Of a stretch of DNA of 64,000 nucleotides, positions 1 through 8,377 are shown one piece after another. Position numbers and translations under genes: made by a program. The stretch's first letter is position 1. Every line of letters begins with the position of its first letter. The DNA comes from G963674835 sp963674835 (GTDB lineage: Bacteria > Planctomycetota > Planctomycetia > Pirellulales > Thermoguttaceae). The stretch lies in NCBI GenBank assembly GCA_963674835.2, contig CAXXKC010000003.1:682001-746000 (forward strand), read 5' to 3'. The notes below the pieces were generated by a model. It saw only the letters and a program-made list of their open reading frames with translations. It was not told where the DNA came from and did not search any database.

Positions 1-64
1 CACTTGATCTTCTCTCATGCTCCAGCGCATCCAGCCCAGCTCGCTCGCTCACACCGAGCCCCCG

Positions 65-580
65 ATGAACCCCGGACGTCGCAGTCTGTTGCGGGCCATG
101 TTCGGCTCGTTCGTCGGCCTGGGCTTCGCCGCACTTGGAGTCACGGGTGGCCTGTGGGCGGCGGCAACGGCGCGGTTCCTCTCGCCCAACGTGGTCAACC
201 AGCCGCCCGCCAAGTTCAAGGTCGGCCTTCCCAGCGACTATCCTCCTGGTCACGTCGAAACCAAGTTCAAAGAACCGTTCGGCGTCTGGATCGTCCACGG
301 AACCTACCAGGGCAAAGCGCAAATCTTCGCCCTTTCGACCGTGTGCACACATCTCGGCTGCATGACCAACTGGCAGCAGGGCGAGCAGAAGTTTCGCTGC
401 CCCTGTCACGGCAGCGGCTTCTCTCGAGACGGAATCAACATGGAAGGTCCGGCGCCGCGCGCGCTGGAACGTTACGCCATTGCCATTGCCGACAATGGCC
501 AGATGGAAGTCGACAAAAGCAGAACCTTCCAGGAAGAGTTGGGCCAGTGGTTGGACCCGAACGGGTACATCCCCGGCTGA
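65..580 (+). CDS. Rieske iron-sulfur protein of a cytochrome bc complex
   Basis: This 171-residue protein is the [2Fe-2S] subunit that takes electrons from quinol at the outer face of the membrane. The N terminus has a twin-arginine pair (residues 5-6) followed by a hydrophobic anchor, as usual for Tat-exported Rieske proteins. The two cluster-binding boxes are intact: CTHLGC near residue 94 and CPCHGSGF near residue 112, giving two Cys and two His ligands plus the disulfide cysteines. An upstream in-frame ATG at 17 would put 16 unlikely residues before the Tat motif, so 65 is preferred. It is followed 8 bases later by the cytochrome b gene, so the two form an operon. The family call is firm; whether the complex is bc1- or b6f-like rests on the next genes. 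Confidence 0.93.
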   Translation: MNPGRRSLLRAMFGSFVGLGFAALGVTGGLWAAATARFLSPNVVNQPPAKFKVGLPSDYPPGHVETKFKEPFGVWIVHGTYQGKAQIFALSTVCTHLGCMTNWQQGEQKFRCPCHGSGFSRDGINMEGPAPRALERYAIAIADNGQMEVDKSRTFQEELGQWLDPNGYIPG

Positions 581-588
581 GCACGCGC

Positions 589-1362
589 ATGTCTCTCCGC
601 GATAGAATTCGTAACTCGCAGGTTTGGAAGAGCATCTTCCGCCATCCGCCGCCGGTCGACCGGCCGAACCGCATCGCCGTCATGCTCAACAACGTGGTCC
701 TCCACGTCCACCCCGTCTCGATCCGCAAACACGCCCTGCGTTTCGGCTTCACCTGGGGCATGGGACTCATCACCTTCTACTTGTTCGTCGTCGAAACGAT
801 CACCGGCGTGCTGCTCATGTTCTACTACCGGCCTACGGCCCAGTGGGCCTACCACGACATGCTGGCCCTTCGCGACGTCGTTTCGCTCGGCATCGTCCGC
901 GAGATCCATCGTTGGGGCGCCCATGCCCTGGTCATCGCCGTCATGCTCCACATGTATCGCGTCTTCCTCACCGGCAGCTACAAACCGCCGCGCCAGTTCA
1001 ACTGGGCCGTCGGCGTCATGCTCCTCGTACTCATGCTCATGCTCTCCTTCACCGGATACCTCCTACCCTGGGACCAGTTGTCGATGTGGGCCGTCACCGT
1101 GGGAACCAACATGGCTCGCGCGGCGCCCCTGGTGGGCCACGAAGGCCCCGGCCATCAACTCCTTAGCGCCGGCGGGGTCGACATGATCACCAGCCGGTCC
1201 GACGCCCGCTTCGCCCTGCTCGGATCGCCCACCGTGAGCGAGGAAACGCTCAATCGGTTCTACGTCCTCCACTGCATTGCGATCCCATTGGTCGCCATGC
1301 TGCTCGTCGCCGTCCATTTCTGGCGCGTGCGCAAAGACGGCGGAATCAGCGGACCCTCGTGA
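589..1362 (+). CDS. b6-type cytochrome b (N-terminal, diheme domain)
   Basis: A 257-residue membrane protein carrying the two b hemes of a quinol-oxidising complex. The heme ligands are visible: His107 and His121 (14 apart) in one helix, His228 and His243 (15 apart) in another. The 15-residue spacing of the second pair is the cytochrome b6 pattern. The protein ends after four helices, so the rest of cytochrome b is in the next gene, as in b6f complexes. At the position equivalent to the Cys that binds heme c-n in chloroplast b6 there is Gly57, so a covalent extra heme is not expected. The alignment was made by eye around the FYYRPT motif (residues 78-83). Confidence 0.93.
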   Translation: MSLRDRIRNSQVWKSIFRHPPPVDRPNRIAVMLNNVVLHVHPVSIRKHALRFGFTWGMGLITFYLFVVETITGVLLMFYYRPTAQWAYHDMLALRDVVSLGIVREIHRWGAHALVIAVMLHMYRVFLTGSYKPPRQFNWAVGVMLLVLMLMLSFTGYLLPWDQLSMWAVTVGTNMARAAPLVGHEGPGHQLLSAGGVDMITSRSDARFALLGSPTVSEETLNRFYVLHCIAIPLVAMLLVAVHFWRVRKDGGISGPS

Positions 1363-1369
1363 GGAAGCC

Positions 1370-2689
1370 ATGTCGGCTAGCCAGCAGCAGTTCATCGCAC
1401 ATGCAGCCACGGCGCTAGGCTCGTTCTACGTCGCGGCCGCCCTGCTGAATGCGCTGGCCGCCCTTTACGCCTGGCGCAAGGCCCGCTGCCGCTGGGCGGC
1501 CGCGATCTGGCTGCTTGTGGGCGCAGCGTTCGGCGGCCTGGCCGTCGCCGCGTTTCGAGGCCATCCGCTCACGATGCCCCAGCAGGCCAAGCTGGCCGTC
1601 GACGCCGCGCTCGGTCCGGTGACCTTCACCGTCGGCACGTTCGCCCTCCTCACACTCCTGTTCCTCGCACGAGGGCTATTCGTCCGCCCGGGTGTCGCCT
1701 GGACGCTTTTCAACGCTTCGCTCGTCTTCCTGGGCGCGTCCTTGGCCGACCCCTATTTCGCCGCCGCCGCCACCCGGCCCGACAACCTACCAATCGTGGC
1801 AATGGTCTACCTGTTTGCCTTCTTCACCTGGCTGGGAGCCTACCAGGCGGTCAAGAACGACCGACGCCTGGCCCAAGGCCAACCGCCAATCGAAAGCGCC
1901 GACGGCGAGACCGTGCTCGCATGGCCCGACGTCGTCTACGTCGAACTGATCGGCATGATCCTCGGCATGGTCGTGCTCATCGTCTGGTCATTGCTCGTTC
2001 GGGCACCGCTCGAGCAGCCGGCCAATCCGGCCATCACGCCCAACCCCTCCAAGGCCCCTTGGTATTTCGTCGGCCTTCAGGAAATGCTCGTCTACTTCGA
2101 TCCCTCGGTCGCCGGCGTCATCATACCGGTGCTCATCATCTTCGGCCTTCTCGCCATTCCCTACATCGACCGCAATCCGCAAGGCAACGGCTACTACACC
2201 ATCCGCCAGCGGCGTTTCGCCTACGTCGTCTTCCAGTTCGGCTTCCTGCAACTCTGGGTGATGCTGATCCTACTGGGCACCTTTTTCCGCGGCCCCAACT
2301 GGAGCTTCTTCGGCCTGTACGAGCCCCCGGACGTGTACAGAGTGACGGCCATTCAGAACATCAAGCTCTCCGAATACTTCTGGGCCATGTGGCTGGGACG
2401 GAGCGTGCCCCAGGTGCCGGTCGGTGCCACCGGGCTGAGCCAACTGGCCCACGTCGCCTTGCGCGAACTGCCGGGAATCGTCGTCCTGGCCGCCTGGTTC
2501 ATTGGCCTGCCGCTCGTGCTCGGCCGAACCGTCCTTCGCAGCTTCCGGCAACAACTCGGCCGCGGCCGCTGGATCATCGTCAGCCTGCTGCTGATGATGA
2601 TGCTGATGATCCCCCTGAAAATGATCCTCCATTGGACGTTCCACCTCAGTTACATCCTCAGCATGCCGGAGTACTCCTTCAACTTCTAG
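1370..2689 (+). CDS. Subunit IV-like cytochrome b C-terminal protein with N-terminal membrane extension
   Basis: This 439-residue protein carries the C-terminal half of cytochrome b, which forms much of the quinol-oxidation (Qo) site. The usual PEWY motif appears as APWY (residues 229-232) followed by FVGLQEMLVYFDP, so the Qo glutamate is missing at that place. Residues 1-165 add about four hydrophobic segments not found in a minimal subunit IV (about 160 residues), and more membrane segments follow residue 245. The start is the ATG at 1370, preceded by GAGGAAGCC, 7 bases after the cytochrome b stop. It should assemble with the preceding Rieske and b6 proteins. The role of the N-terminal helices is unknown; they may anchor the large cytochrome c encoded next. 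Confidence 0.88.
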   Translation: MSASQQQFIAHAATALGSFYVAAALLNALAALYAWRKARCRWAAAIWLLVGAAFGGLAVAAFRGHPLTMPQQAKLAVDAALGPVTFTVGTFALLTLLFLARGLFVRPGVAWTLFNASLVFLGASLADPYFAAAATRPDNLPIVAMVYLFAFFTWLGAYQAVKNDRRLAQGQPPIESADGETVLAWPDVVYVELIGMILGMVVLIVWSLLVRAPLEQPANPAITPNPSKAPWYFVGLQEMLVYFDPSVAGVIIPVLIIFGLLAIPYIDRNPQGNGYYTIRQRRFAYVVFQFGFLQLWVMLILLGTFFRGPNWSFFGLYEPPDVYRVTAIQNIKLSEYFWAMWLGRSVPQVPVGATGLSQLAHVALRELPGIVVLAAWFIGLPLVLGRTVLRSFRQQLGRGRWIIVSLLLMMMLMIPLKMILHWTFHLSYILSMPEYSFNF

Positions 2690-2727
2690 ATCGGCGCTTC
2701 ACTAAGCCCCTCACTTGCGTTTGCCCG

Positions 2728-5700
2728 ATGCCTCCGCCCGACGATTCCTTCTACAACATGAAGAAGCTGCACGTGGTTTTCGCCTTGTCGGCCGCCGCGC
2801 TGCTCGGGGTAACCGTCTGGATGGTGGCCGCCGACCACTGGCGTCCCTGGAAGGTCTATCAGCGGACGTTCCAGGACCAAATCGAGCCATGGCTCACCGA
2901 AGCCCGGCTCCGCCAGGAGCAGACGCGACCTTCCGCCGATGGCGATCCGGCCAAACATCAGGCGACGGTCGATCGACTCGAGCACACACTCCACCAACAG
3001 AACACCACTTGGGGCCGCACGGTCTTGGGGCTGCCCCTGATCGACGCCCTGGGCAGGCCGTCGTCGATCCACCAGATTTGGCTTCCCGACCTCACGATCG
3101 ACAACCGTTTCGGCAACATCGCCCGATTCGACCGCTGCACGACGTGCCACATGGCCATCGACCGGACCCAGCCCGGCTCCACTTCCCAGTCCGCATGCCC
3201 GGTACAACACACGCTGACCATCGCACTGCCGCAACCCTCCGACGCCGCCAAGACACCCACGCCCACCCTCGAAGACTTCTATGGCTTCCTCTTGGCACCC
3301 CGCGGCATGCTCGACCCCAACGCGCCGACCGTCGGCCTGGTCCGCCCACGCACCTCCGCCGCCCGAGCAGGCCTACTGGCCGGCGACATCCTCCTCGCCA
3401 TCGATGGGCAACCCGTCGCCGATCCAACGGCGGCCGAGGCAACCCTTCTCCGCCGCGAACACTCAGGCGACGCACCTCTGAAGCTTCAAATCCGCCGCGG
3501 CCTGCCGCAGCCCTATGCGTCGCATCCTCGACTCGACCTCTTCCTCGGCTCCAACAGCCCCCATCCCATCGCCCAGTTCGGCTGCACCATCTGCCACGAC
3601 GGCCAAGGCAGCGCCACCGAGTTCAAGTTCGCATCGCACACTCCCGCCGATCCGGCCCAGCGCCGCCGCTGGCAGCAGCAATACGGCTGGTTCTGGAACG
3701 AATGCTGGGACCTTCCCATGCGGCTCGGCCGCTTCACCCAGAGCAGTTGCCTGCAATGCCACCACGACGTGGTCGACCTCGAGCCGACCGACCGCTTCCC
3801 CGATCCGCCGGCACCGAAGCTCCTCGAAGGCTACCATCTCGTGCGCCGCTACGGGTGTTTTGGATGTCATGAAATCAAGGGCGTTGGCCCGTCGGGCGAG
3901 CGCATCGGACCCGACATGCGCTTGCCCAAGGTCGGCCCCAGCCTGCGCAACGTGCGCGGCAAGCTCAACTCCCAGTTCATCGAAGGCTGGATCGCCGAGC
4001 CCAGCCGCTTCCGCCCGCAAACCCCAATGCCCCAGTTGTTCGGCCTGAACGGACACCTCGACGCGGAGGGCCGCAGCCACACCCAGCGACTGGAATCCGT
4101 CGAAGTCCGCGCCGCGGCCGAGTACCTCCTGCACGCCAGCCAGCCCATATCGCCGCTCGATCCACCCTCGCAAGTTACCGAGCCCCCTTCCGCCCAGCGC
4201 GGCAAGCGACTGTTCCTCATCAAGGGATGCGCCGCATGCCACAAACATGCCGACGTGCCCCAGGCCACGAGCGTGCAGGGCCCCGACCTGACGAACCTCG
4301 GCTCTAAGATCACCACCAACGCCGGTCGAACATGGCTCGTCAGTTGGATCCGCGATCCCGCGCACCACTCGCCCCAATCGCTCATGCCCAACGCGCTGCT
4401 CGAACCCGTCCAACTGTCCCCGGCCAACGACCCGCCAGCCAAGCCCCGCTGGACCGATCCGGCCGCCGACATCGCCGCCTACCTCCTAACATCCACCGGT
4501 GGCACTATCGCCCCGCCACCGACGCTCGTGGACAAGGACCTCGACGAGCTCACACTCCTCTACCTGACCAAGTCGTATCCGCCCGAGATGGCTCAGAAGT
4601 ATCTCGCCCAGGGAATCCCCCCAGCAACCGCCGACGATCTCCCAGCCGACGTCCAGGAATTGAGCGCCCCGATCGACTCCACCAAGAAACTCCGCTACGT
4701 CGGCCGACACACCATCGCCAAGCGCGGCTGTTTCGGTTGCCACGACACCCCAGGCTTTGAACACGCTCAGCCGATCGGGCCGGCGCTTTCCGACTGGGGA
4801 CGCAAGCAGACCTCCCTACTCGCCTTCGGCCACGTCGACGCGTATGCAACGCACCAGGGCAGGGCAGGGCAGGGGACCGCGCCACAAGAATCACCGCCCG
4901 CGTCCAAGAGCTCCGCCCCCAGTTCTTCTCCCGAGCACGACTCAACCGACGAACTCCTCGACGCCCTCCGCAACCATCGCCGCGAGGGATTCCTCTGGCA
5001 AAAACTCCGCGACCCGCGAAGCTTCGATTACCAGACGGCCGCTGCCAAAACCTTCAACGACCAACTCCGTATGGGTCGCTTCTCGCTGACCGACCGACAG
5101 CGCGAGGCGATCGCAACCTTCGTCCTCGGCCTCGTCGCCCAGCCGCCGAATGCACGCTACCTGCCTCAGCCCGCCCCGCAACGGCAAGCCATCATCGACG
5201 GCAAAAAGGTCCTCGATCGCTACGGCTGCGCCGAGTGCCACACCCTCGGCCTCCCGCATTGGACCTTCGCGTACGATCCGCAGCAATTCCCCGATCCCGT
5301 GCCCACCCCCGACTTCGCCCGGGCCAGGCCGCACATTCCGGCCGAGGTGCTGGCCGCCTCCCGCCGGCTCGACGACCGCGGACTGGCCCAGGCCCAGGTC
5401 GTCGGCATGCCGCGCGTCGACGCGCAGGGAAACCTCGTCGCCGAGGAGGACGACGACGGCGATCCGCTCTACTTCTTCACGCTCTGGGAACCCGCGGCCG
5501 TCAACGGCAAGCTCTGGAGCGTGGGCGGCGCCGAGGTCCCGATCGCCGCATCGCAAATCGTCAGCCAACGCGACCCCTGGGGCGGCGCCTTCGCCAGGCT
5601 CCTCTACCCCATCGCGATCCGCGAAGCCCGCGCCGCAGGCTCCAGCGTCTTGGAAAGCGAAGGCTGGAGTTGGGTGCCGCCGACGCTGGTGCACGAAGGA

Positions 5701-6303
5701 GCCGCCGTCCAGCCCGCCTGGCTCTACGACTTCCTCCGCGACCCCGCGACGATTCGCCCGGCCGCCGTTCTGCGCATGCCTAAGTTCGCCATCTCGCCCG
5801 GCGAAGTCGCAAAGCTCGTCGATTACTTCGCCGCCGCTTCAGGCGTCCCCTTTCCGTACGAATCCTCCACGACCGATCGCAAGTTGGCATCGTCAAAACG
5901 TATGAAACAAGCAATGCGACTGCTCACCGATCGCACAACATACTGCGCCAAGTGCCATTCCATCGGCGACTTCCACCCCGGTACCGATGCCCAAACGATC
6001 CTGGCGCCCAATCTCGATCAAATATGCCATCGCATCCGTCCCGAACATCTGCGCCGATGGCTGGCCAATCCAAAATCTGTGTTGCCCTACACCGGCATGC
6101 CCGTAAACTTCCCTCCCGAAGGGCCACCGATGGGCCAGGACCTGCTCCAGGGCACCAGCGTCCAGCAACTCGACGCCGTCCAGTCGCTCCTATTAAACTA
6201 CGACGCGTACGTGAAATCGCAGTTCTCGATCCGCCAGATGATCCAACGCGCAAGCGACGACAAAGCAGGGCAGGGGGGCGGCGCGCCGGACAAGGGCTCC
6301 TGA
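2728..6303 (+). CDS. Large octaheme cytochrome c with internal PDZ domain
   Basis: This 1191-residue protein starts with one N-terminal membrane helix (about residues 11-33; a second start is possible at 2758) and is otherwise exported. Eight CxxCH heme sites are visible at about residues 137, 286, 341, 377, 501, 668, 834 and 1073. Between the first and second lies a PDZ-like module (about 200-255) with the segment AGLLAGDILLAIDGQPV. The position right after the two cytochrome b genes suggests it replaces cytochrome c1 or f and passes electrons to soluble carriers. A GGGCA repeat tract sits inside the gene at 4857-4875 and encodes a Gly/Arg/Gln linker before a Ser/Pro-rich stretch (about residue 711); another forms the C-terminal tail. 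The heme count is seen directly; the partner role is inferred. Confidence 0.85.
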   Translation: MPPPDDSFYNMKKLHVVFALSAAALLGVTVWMVAADHWRPWKVYQRTFQDQIEPWLTEARLRQEQTRPSADGDPAKHQATVDRLEHTLHQQNTTWGRTVLGLPLIDALGRPSSIHQIWLPDLTIDNRFGNIARFDRCTTCHMAIDRTQPGSTSQSACPVQHTLTIALPQPSDAAKTPTPTLEDFYGFLLAPRGMLDPNAPTVGLVRPRTSAARAGLLAGDILLAIDGQPVADPTAAEATLLRREHSGDAPLKLQIRRGLPQPYASHPRLDLFLGSNSPHPIAQFGCTICHDGQGSATEFKFASHTPADPAQRRRWQQQYGWFWNECWDLPMRLGRFTQSSCLQCHHDVVDLEPTDRFPDPPAPKLLEGYHLVRRYGCFGCHEIKGVGPSGERIGPDMRLPKVGPSLRNVRGKLNSQFIEGWIAEPSRFRPQTPMPQLFGLNGHLDAEGRSHTQRLESVEVRAAAEYLLHASQPISPLDPPSQVTEPPSAQRGKRLFLIKGCAACHKHADVPQATSVQGPDLTNLGSKITTNAGRTWLVSWIRDPAHHSPQSLMPNALLEPVQLSPANDPPAKPRWTDPAADIAAYLLTSTGGTIAPPPTLVDKDLDELTLLYLTKSYPPEMAQKYLAQGIPPATADDLPADVQELSAPIDSTKKLRYVGRHTIAKRGCFGCHDTPGFEHAQPIGPALSDWGRKQTSLLAFGHVDAYATHQGRAGQGTAPQESPPASKSSAPSSSPEHDSTDELLDALRNHRREGFLWQKLRDPRSFDYQTAAAKTFNDQLRMGRFSLTDRQREAIATFVLGLVAQPPNARYLPQPAPQRQAIIDGKKVLDRYGCAECHTLGLPHWTFAYDPQQFPDPVPTPDFARARPHIPAEVLAASRRLDDRGLAQAQVVGMPRVDAQGNLVAEEDDDGDPLYFFTLWEPAAVNGKLWSVGGAEVPIAASQIVSQRDPWGGAFARLLYPIAIREARAAGSSVLESEGWSWVPPTLVHEGAAVQPAWLYDFLRDPATIRPAAVLRMPKFAISPGEVAKLVDYFAAASGVPFPYESSTTDRKLASSKRMKQAMRLLTDRTTYCAKCHSIGDFHPGTDAQTILAPNLDQICHRIRPEHLRRWLANPKSVLPYTGMPVNFPPEGPPMGQDLLQGTSVQQLDAVQSLLLNYDAYVKSQFSIRQMIQRASDDKAGQGGGAPDKGS
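4857..4875 (+). repeat. GGGCA tract inside the octaheme cytochrome gene
   Basis: Three GGGCA units followed by GGGG, in frame, coding Gly-Arg-Ala-Gly-Gln-Gly in a linker between heme domains. Four G runs fit a G-quadruplex pattern. Confidence 0.9.
6265..6278 (+). repeat. GGGCA-type repeat in the octaheme cytochrome 3' end
   Basis: GCAGGGCAGGGGGG codes for Ala-Gly-Gln-Gly-Gly-Gly in the C-terminal tail, just before the stop codon. Confidence 0.8.
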
Positions 6304-6354
6304 TCGATGCCCAAACCGCGGCCAGGAGACACAAGCACTACGAAACGCAGTCTG

Positions 6355-7218
6355 ATGAGTCAACACAACACCTCCAATCACCGACCGCCTTCACCTCCAC
6401 CCGCTCGTTCGCACACAGACCAGCCGCGACGATGGAGCCGCCGCCGGTTTCTTGCAGCGGGAACCATTGCCCTTGGTGCCGCGGCAAGCCCTTGGCACGC
6501 CCCCTCGATCCTCCACGCCGCATCGCCCGATGCCTGGGGTGACCTCGTCGGCCGATTCGTCTACGACGGCCCAGCCCCGGAGCCAAGGAAGCTGAAGGTC
6601 GACAAGGACCTCCAGTGCTGCGGAAAGTTCGATATCCGCGACGAGTCGCTCATGGTCGGCACCGGCGGCGGACTGGCCAACGTCTACGTCTACCTGCGGG
6701 ATCGCAAGGTCGACATCTGCCCGGACCTCGTCCAATCGGCCCCCAAGCAGGTCAAACTCGACAACCGCGACTGCATCTTCCAGCCGCACGCCATGGCCAT
6801 CTGGCTCGACCGCCAGGAGTTCTACATCGTCAATTCCGATCCCGTCGCCCAGAACGTCGCCTTCTCGCCCCTGGGCGATACGCCCGCCAACATCGTCTTG
6901 GCCGTCGGCGCCGACGCCACGTGGAAGTTCCACCGCCCACAGGTCAAGCCCGTCCCCATCGCCTGCAACTATCACCCCTGGGAAAGCGCCTACATCCTGC
7001 CCCGTACCAACCCCTACATGGCCATCTCCGCCCCCGACGGCACCTTCACGATCCCCAAGCTCCCCGTCGGCAGGCGCGAGTTCCAACTGTGGCAGGAGCG
7101 TGTCGGCTACCTGGAAATGCCCCAGTGGATCCACGGCCGCGTCGCAGTCGATATCCACCCCGGAACCAACGACCTCGGCACCATCAAGTTGCCCCCCAAG
7201 ATGTTCGAGAAGAAGTGA
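6355..7218 (+). CDS. Tat-exported cupredoxin-like protein
   Basis: A 287-residue exported protein. A twin-arginine motif (SRRRFLA) and hydrophobic stretch are followed by an alanine-rich cleavage region. The body resembles the plastocyanin-like 'methylamine utilisation protein' type seen in planctomycetes, ending in a segment like a carboxypeptidase regulatory domain (APDGTFTIPKLPVG). A candidate type 1 copper site would use the His in IFQPHAM and the Cys and His in CNYHPWES; the usual downstream Met is not present in the expected spot. An earlier ATG at 6307 is possible, but 6355 gives a normal signal. The context, between two cytochrome c genes, suggests an electron-transfer role or help in assembling the complex. 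Confidence 0.72.
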   Translation: MSQHNTSNHRPPSPPPARSHTDQPRRWSRRRFLAAGTIALGAAASPWHAPSILHAASPDAWGDLVGRFVYDGPAPEPRKLKVDKDLQCCGKFDIRDESLMVGTGGGLANVYVYLRDRKVDICPDLVQSAPKQVKLDNRDCIFQPHAMAIWLDRQEFYIVNSDPVAQNVAFSPLGDTPANIVLAVGADATWKFHRPQVKPVPIACNYHPWESAYILPRTNPYMAISAPDGTFTIPKLPVGRREFQLWQERVGYLEMPQWIHGRVAVDIHPGTNDLGTIKLPPKMFEKK

Positions 7219-7219
7219 C

Positions 7220-8332
7220 TTGAAGATCGCACGAACAGTAATCTCGCTGGTGGCACTGATGATGGCAGGCTGCGGCATGTCGGACCAGCCACAGTTTCAA
7301 CTCAACCTCCAAGGGCGCGACCCTTCATCGGTCAGCCCCTCACAGCAACAAGCGCTCGCCGAAACCCTTACCAATCTCTTCGGCACACCCGACGCACCGC
7401 GTCTGCCCGCAAGCGCCCCCTTCGACCTGAACCTGATTCGCCAGGCAGCCGGCCCCATCGGCGGCGACGCAACCGGCCGACAAGAAGGACTTTATCGCCG
7501 CTACTGCGTGGGCTGCCACGGGATGAGCGGTGACGGCGCCGGCCCGTCGGCCTCGCTGCTCGACCCGTACCCGCGCGATTTTCGCAATGGGGTCTTCAAA
7601 TGGAAGTCAACCATCGCCGGCGCCAAGCCAACGCATGAAGACCTCGTGCGAACGCTCCAGCGCGGCGTGCCCGGCACGGCGATGCCCTCGTTCTTGCAGC
7701 TATCCGATGAAGAAATCGACGCGCTCGTCGAGTACGTCGAGTACCTGAGTATCCGCGGTGAAACCGAGCGCTACCTGATCGTACTGGTCGTCGACGAAGA
7801 CGAACCCTTATCGCAGAACGAGGATCACCTGCTCGAAGAAGGCCTCGATCCGGCGGCCCAATCGTGGCAAGTCATCCAACAAGATCCACAGCGATATGTC
7901 ATCCATCCGCCGCCCGAGCCGCCGATGGCCACCGACGAACAACGCGCCTCCTCGATCGCCTTGGGCGACAAGCTCTTCCACAATAAGAATGCCCAATGCG
8001 TCAAATGCCACGGACCCGACGGGCGAGGCGACGGCACCGAAACTGAGTTGTACGACGACTGGAACAAACCGAAAAAGGGAACCACTCCGCAACAAACCCG
8101 TCAACTCGCCGCCCGCTTCGCCCTGCCCATCGAGCGCCTACGACCGCGCAACTTCCACGAAGGTGTCTTCCGCGGCGGCGACGCCCCCTCGCAAGTCTTC
8201 TGTCGGATCGACGCCGGCATCGCAGGCACCCCCATGCCTGCCGCAGGCCCCGCCGGTGGCACCCAAGGTGTCCTCACTCCCGAACAGATCTGGCACGTCG
8301 TCCACTATATCCAGTCCCTCGCCAACGAGTAA
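7220..8332 (+). CDS. Diheme cytochrome c lipoprotein
   Basis: A 370-residue c-type cytochrome with two heme sites, CVGCH near residue 96 and CVKCH near residue 260, each in a separate domain with a GxGDGAG/GRGDG turn after it. Translation probably starts at the TTG at 7220, 1 base after the previous stop, because this gives a short signal peptide ending in a lipobox (MAGC). No ATG is available that keeps the signal. The second domain ends with GTPMPAAGPAGG, where the Met may be the axial ligand. The protein probably carries electrons between the octaheme cytochrome or bc complex and a terminal oxidase, since heme A and heme O synthase genes follow. Confidence 0.83.
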   Translation: MKIARTVISLVALMMAGCGMSDQPQFQLNLQGRDPSSVSPSQQQALAETLTNLFGTPDAPRLPASAPFDLNLIRQAAGPIGGDATGRQEGLYRRYCVGCHGMSGDGAGPSASLLDPYPRDFRNGVFKWKSTIAGAKPTHEDLVRTLQRGVPGTAMPSFLQLSDEEIDALVEYVEYLSIRGETERYLIVLVVDEDEPLSQNEDHLLEEGLDPAAQSWQVIQQDPQRYVIHPPPEPPMATDEQRASSIALGDKLFHNKNAQCVKCHGPDGRGDGTETELYDDWNKPKKGTTPQQTRQLAARFALPIERLRPRNFHEGVFRGGDAPSQVFCRIDAGIAGTPMPAAGPAGGTQGVLTPEQIWHVVHYIQSLANE

Positions 8333-8335
8333 AAC

Positions 8336-8377
8336 CCCACTCACTGCTCACTACCCACTACTCACTACCCACTACCC
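8336..8377 (+). repeat. Heptamer tract (ACTACCC/ACTACTC type) before ctaA
   Basis: Just after the cytochrome stop codon the sequence can be parsed into seven-base units ACTGCTC, ACTACCC, ACTACTC, ACTACCC, ACTACCC, directly followed by the ctaA ATG. No purine-rich ribosome site is present. Similar tracts occur at 14555-14598 and 19615-19648. Confidence 0.8.
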
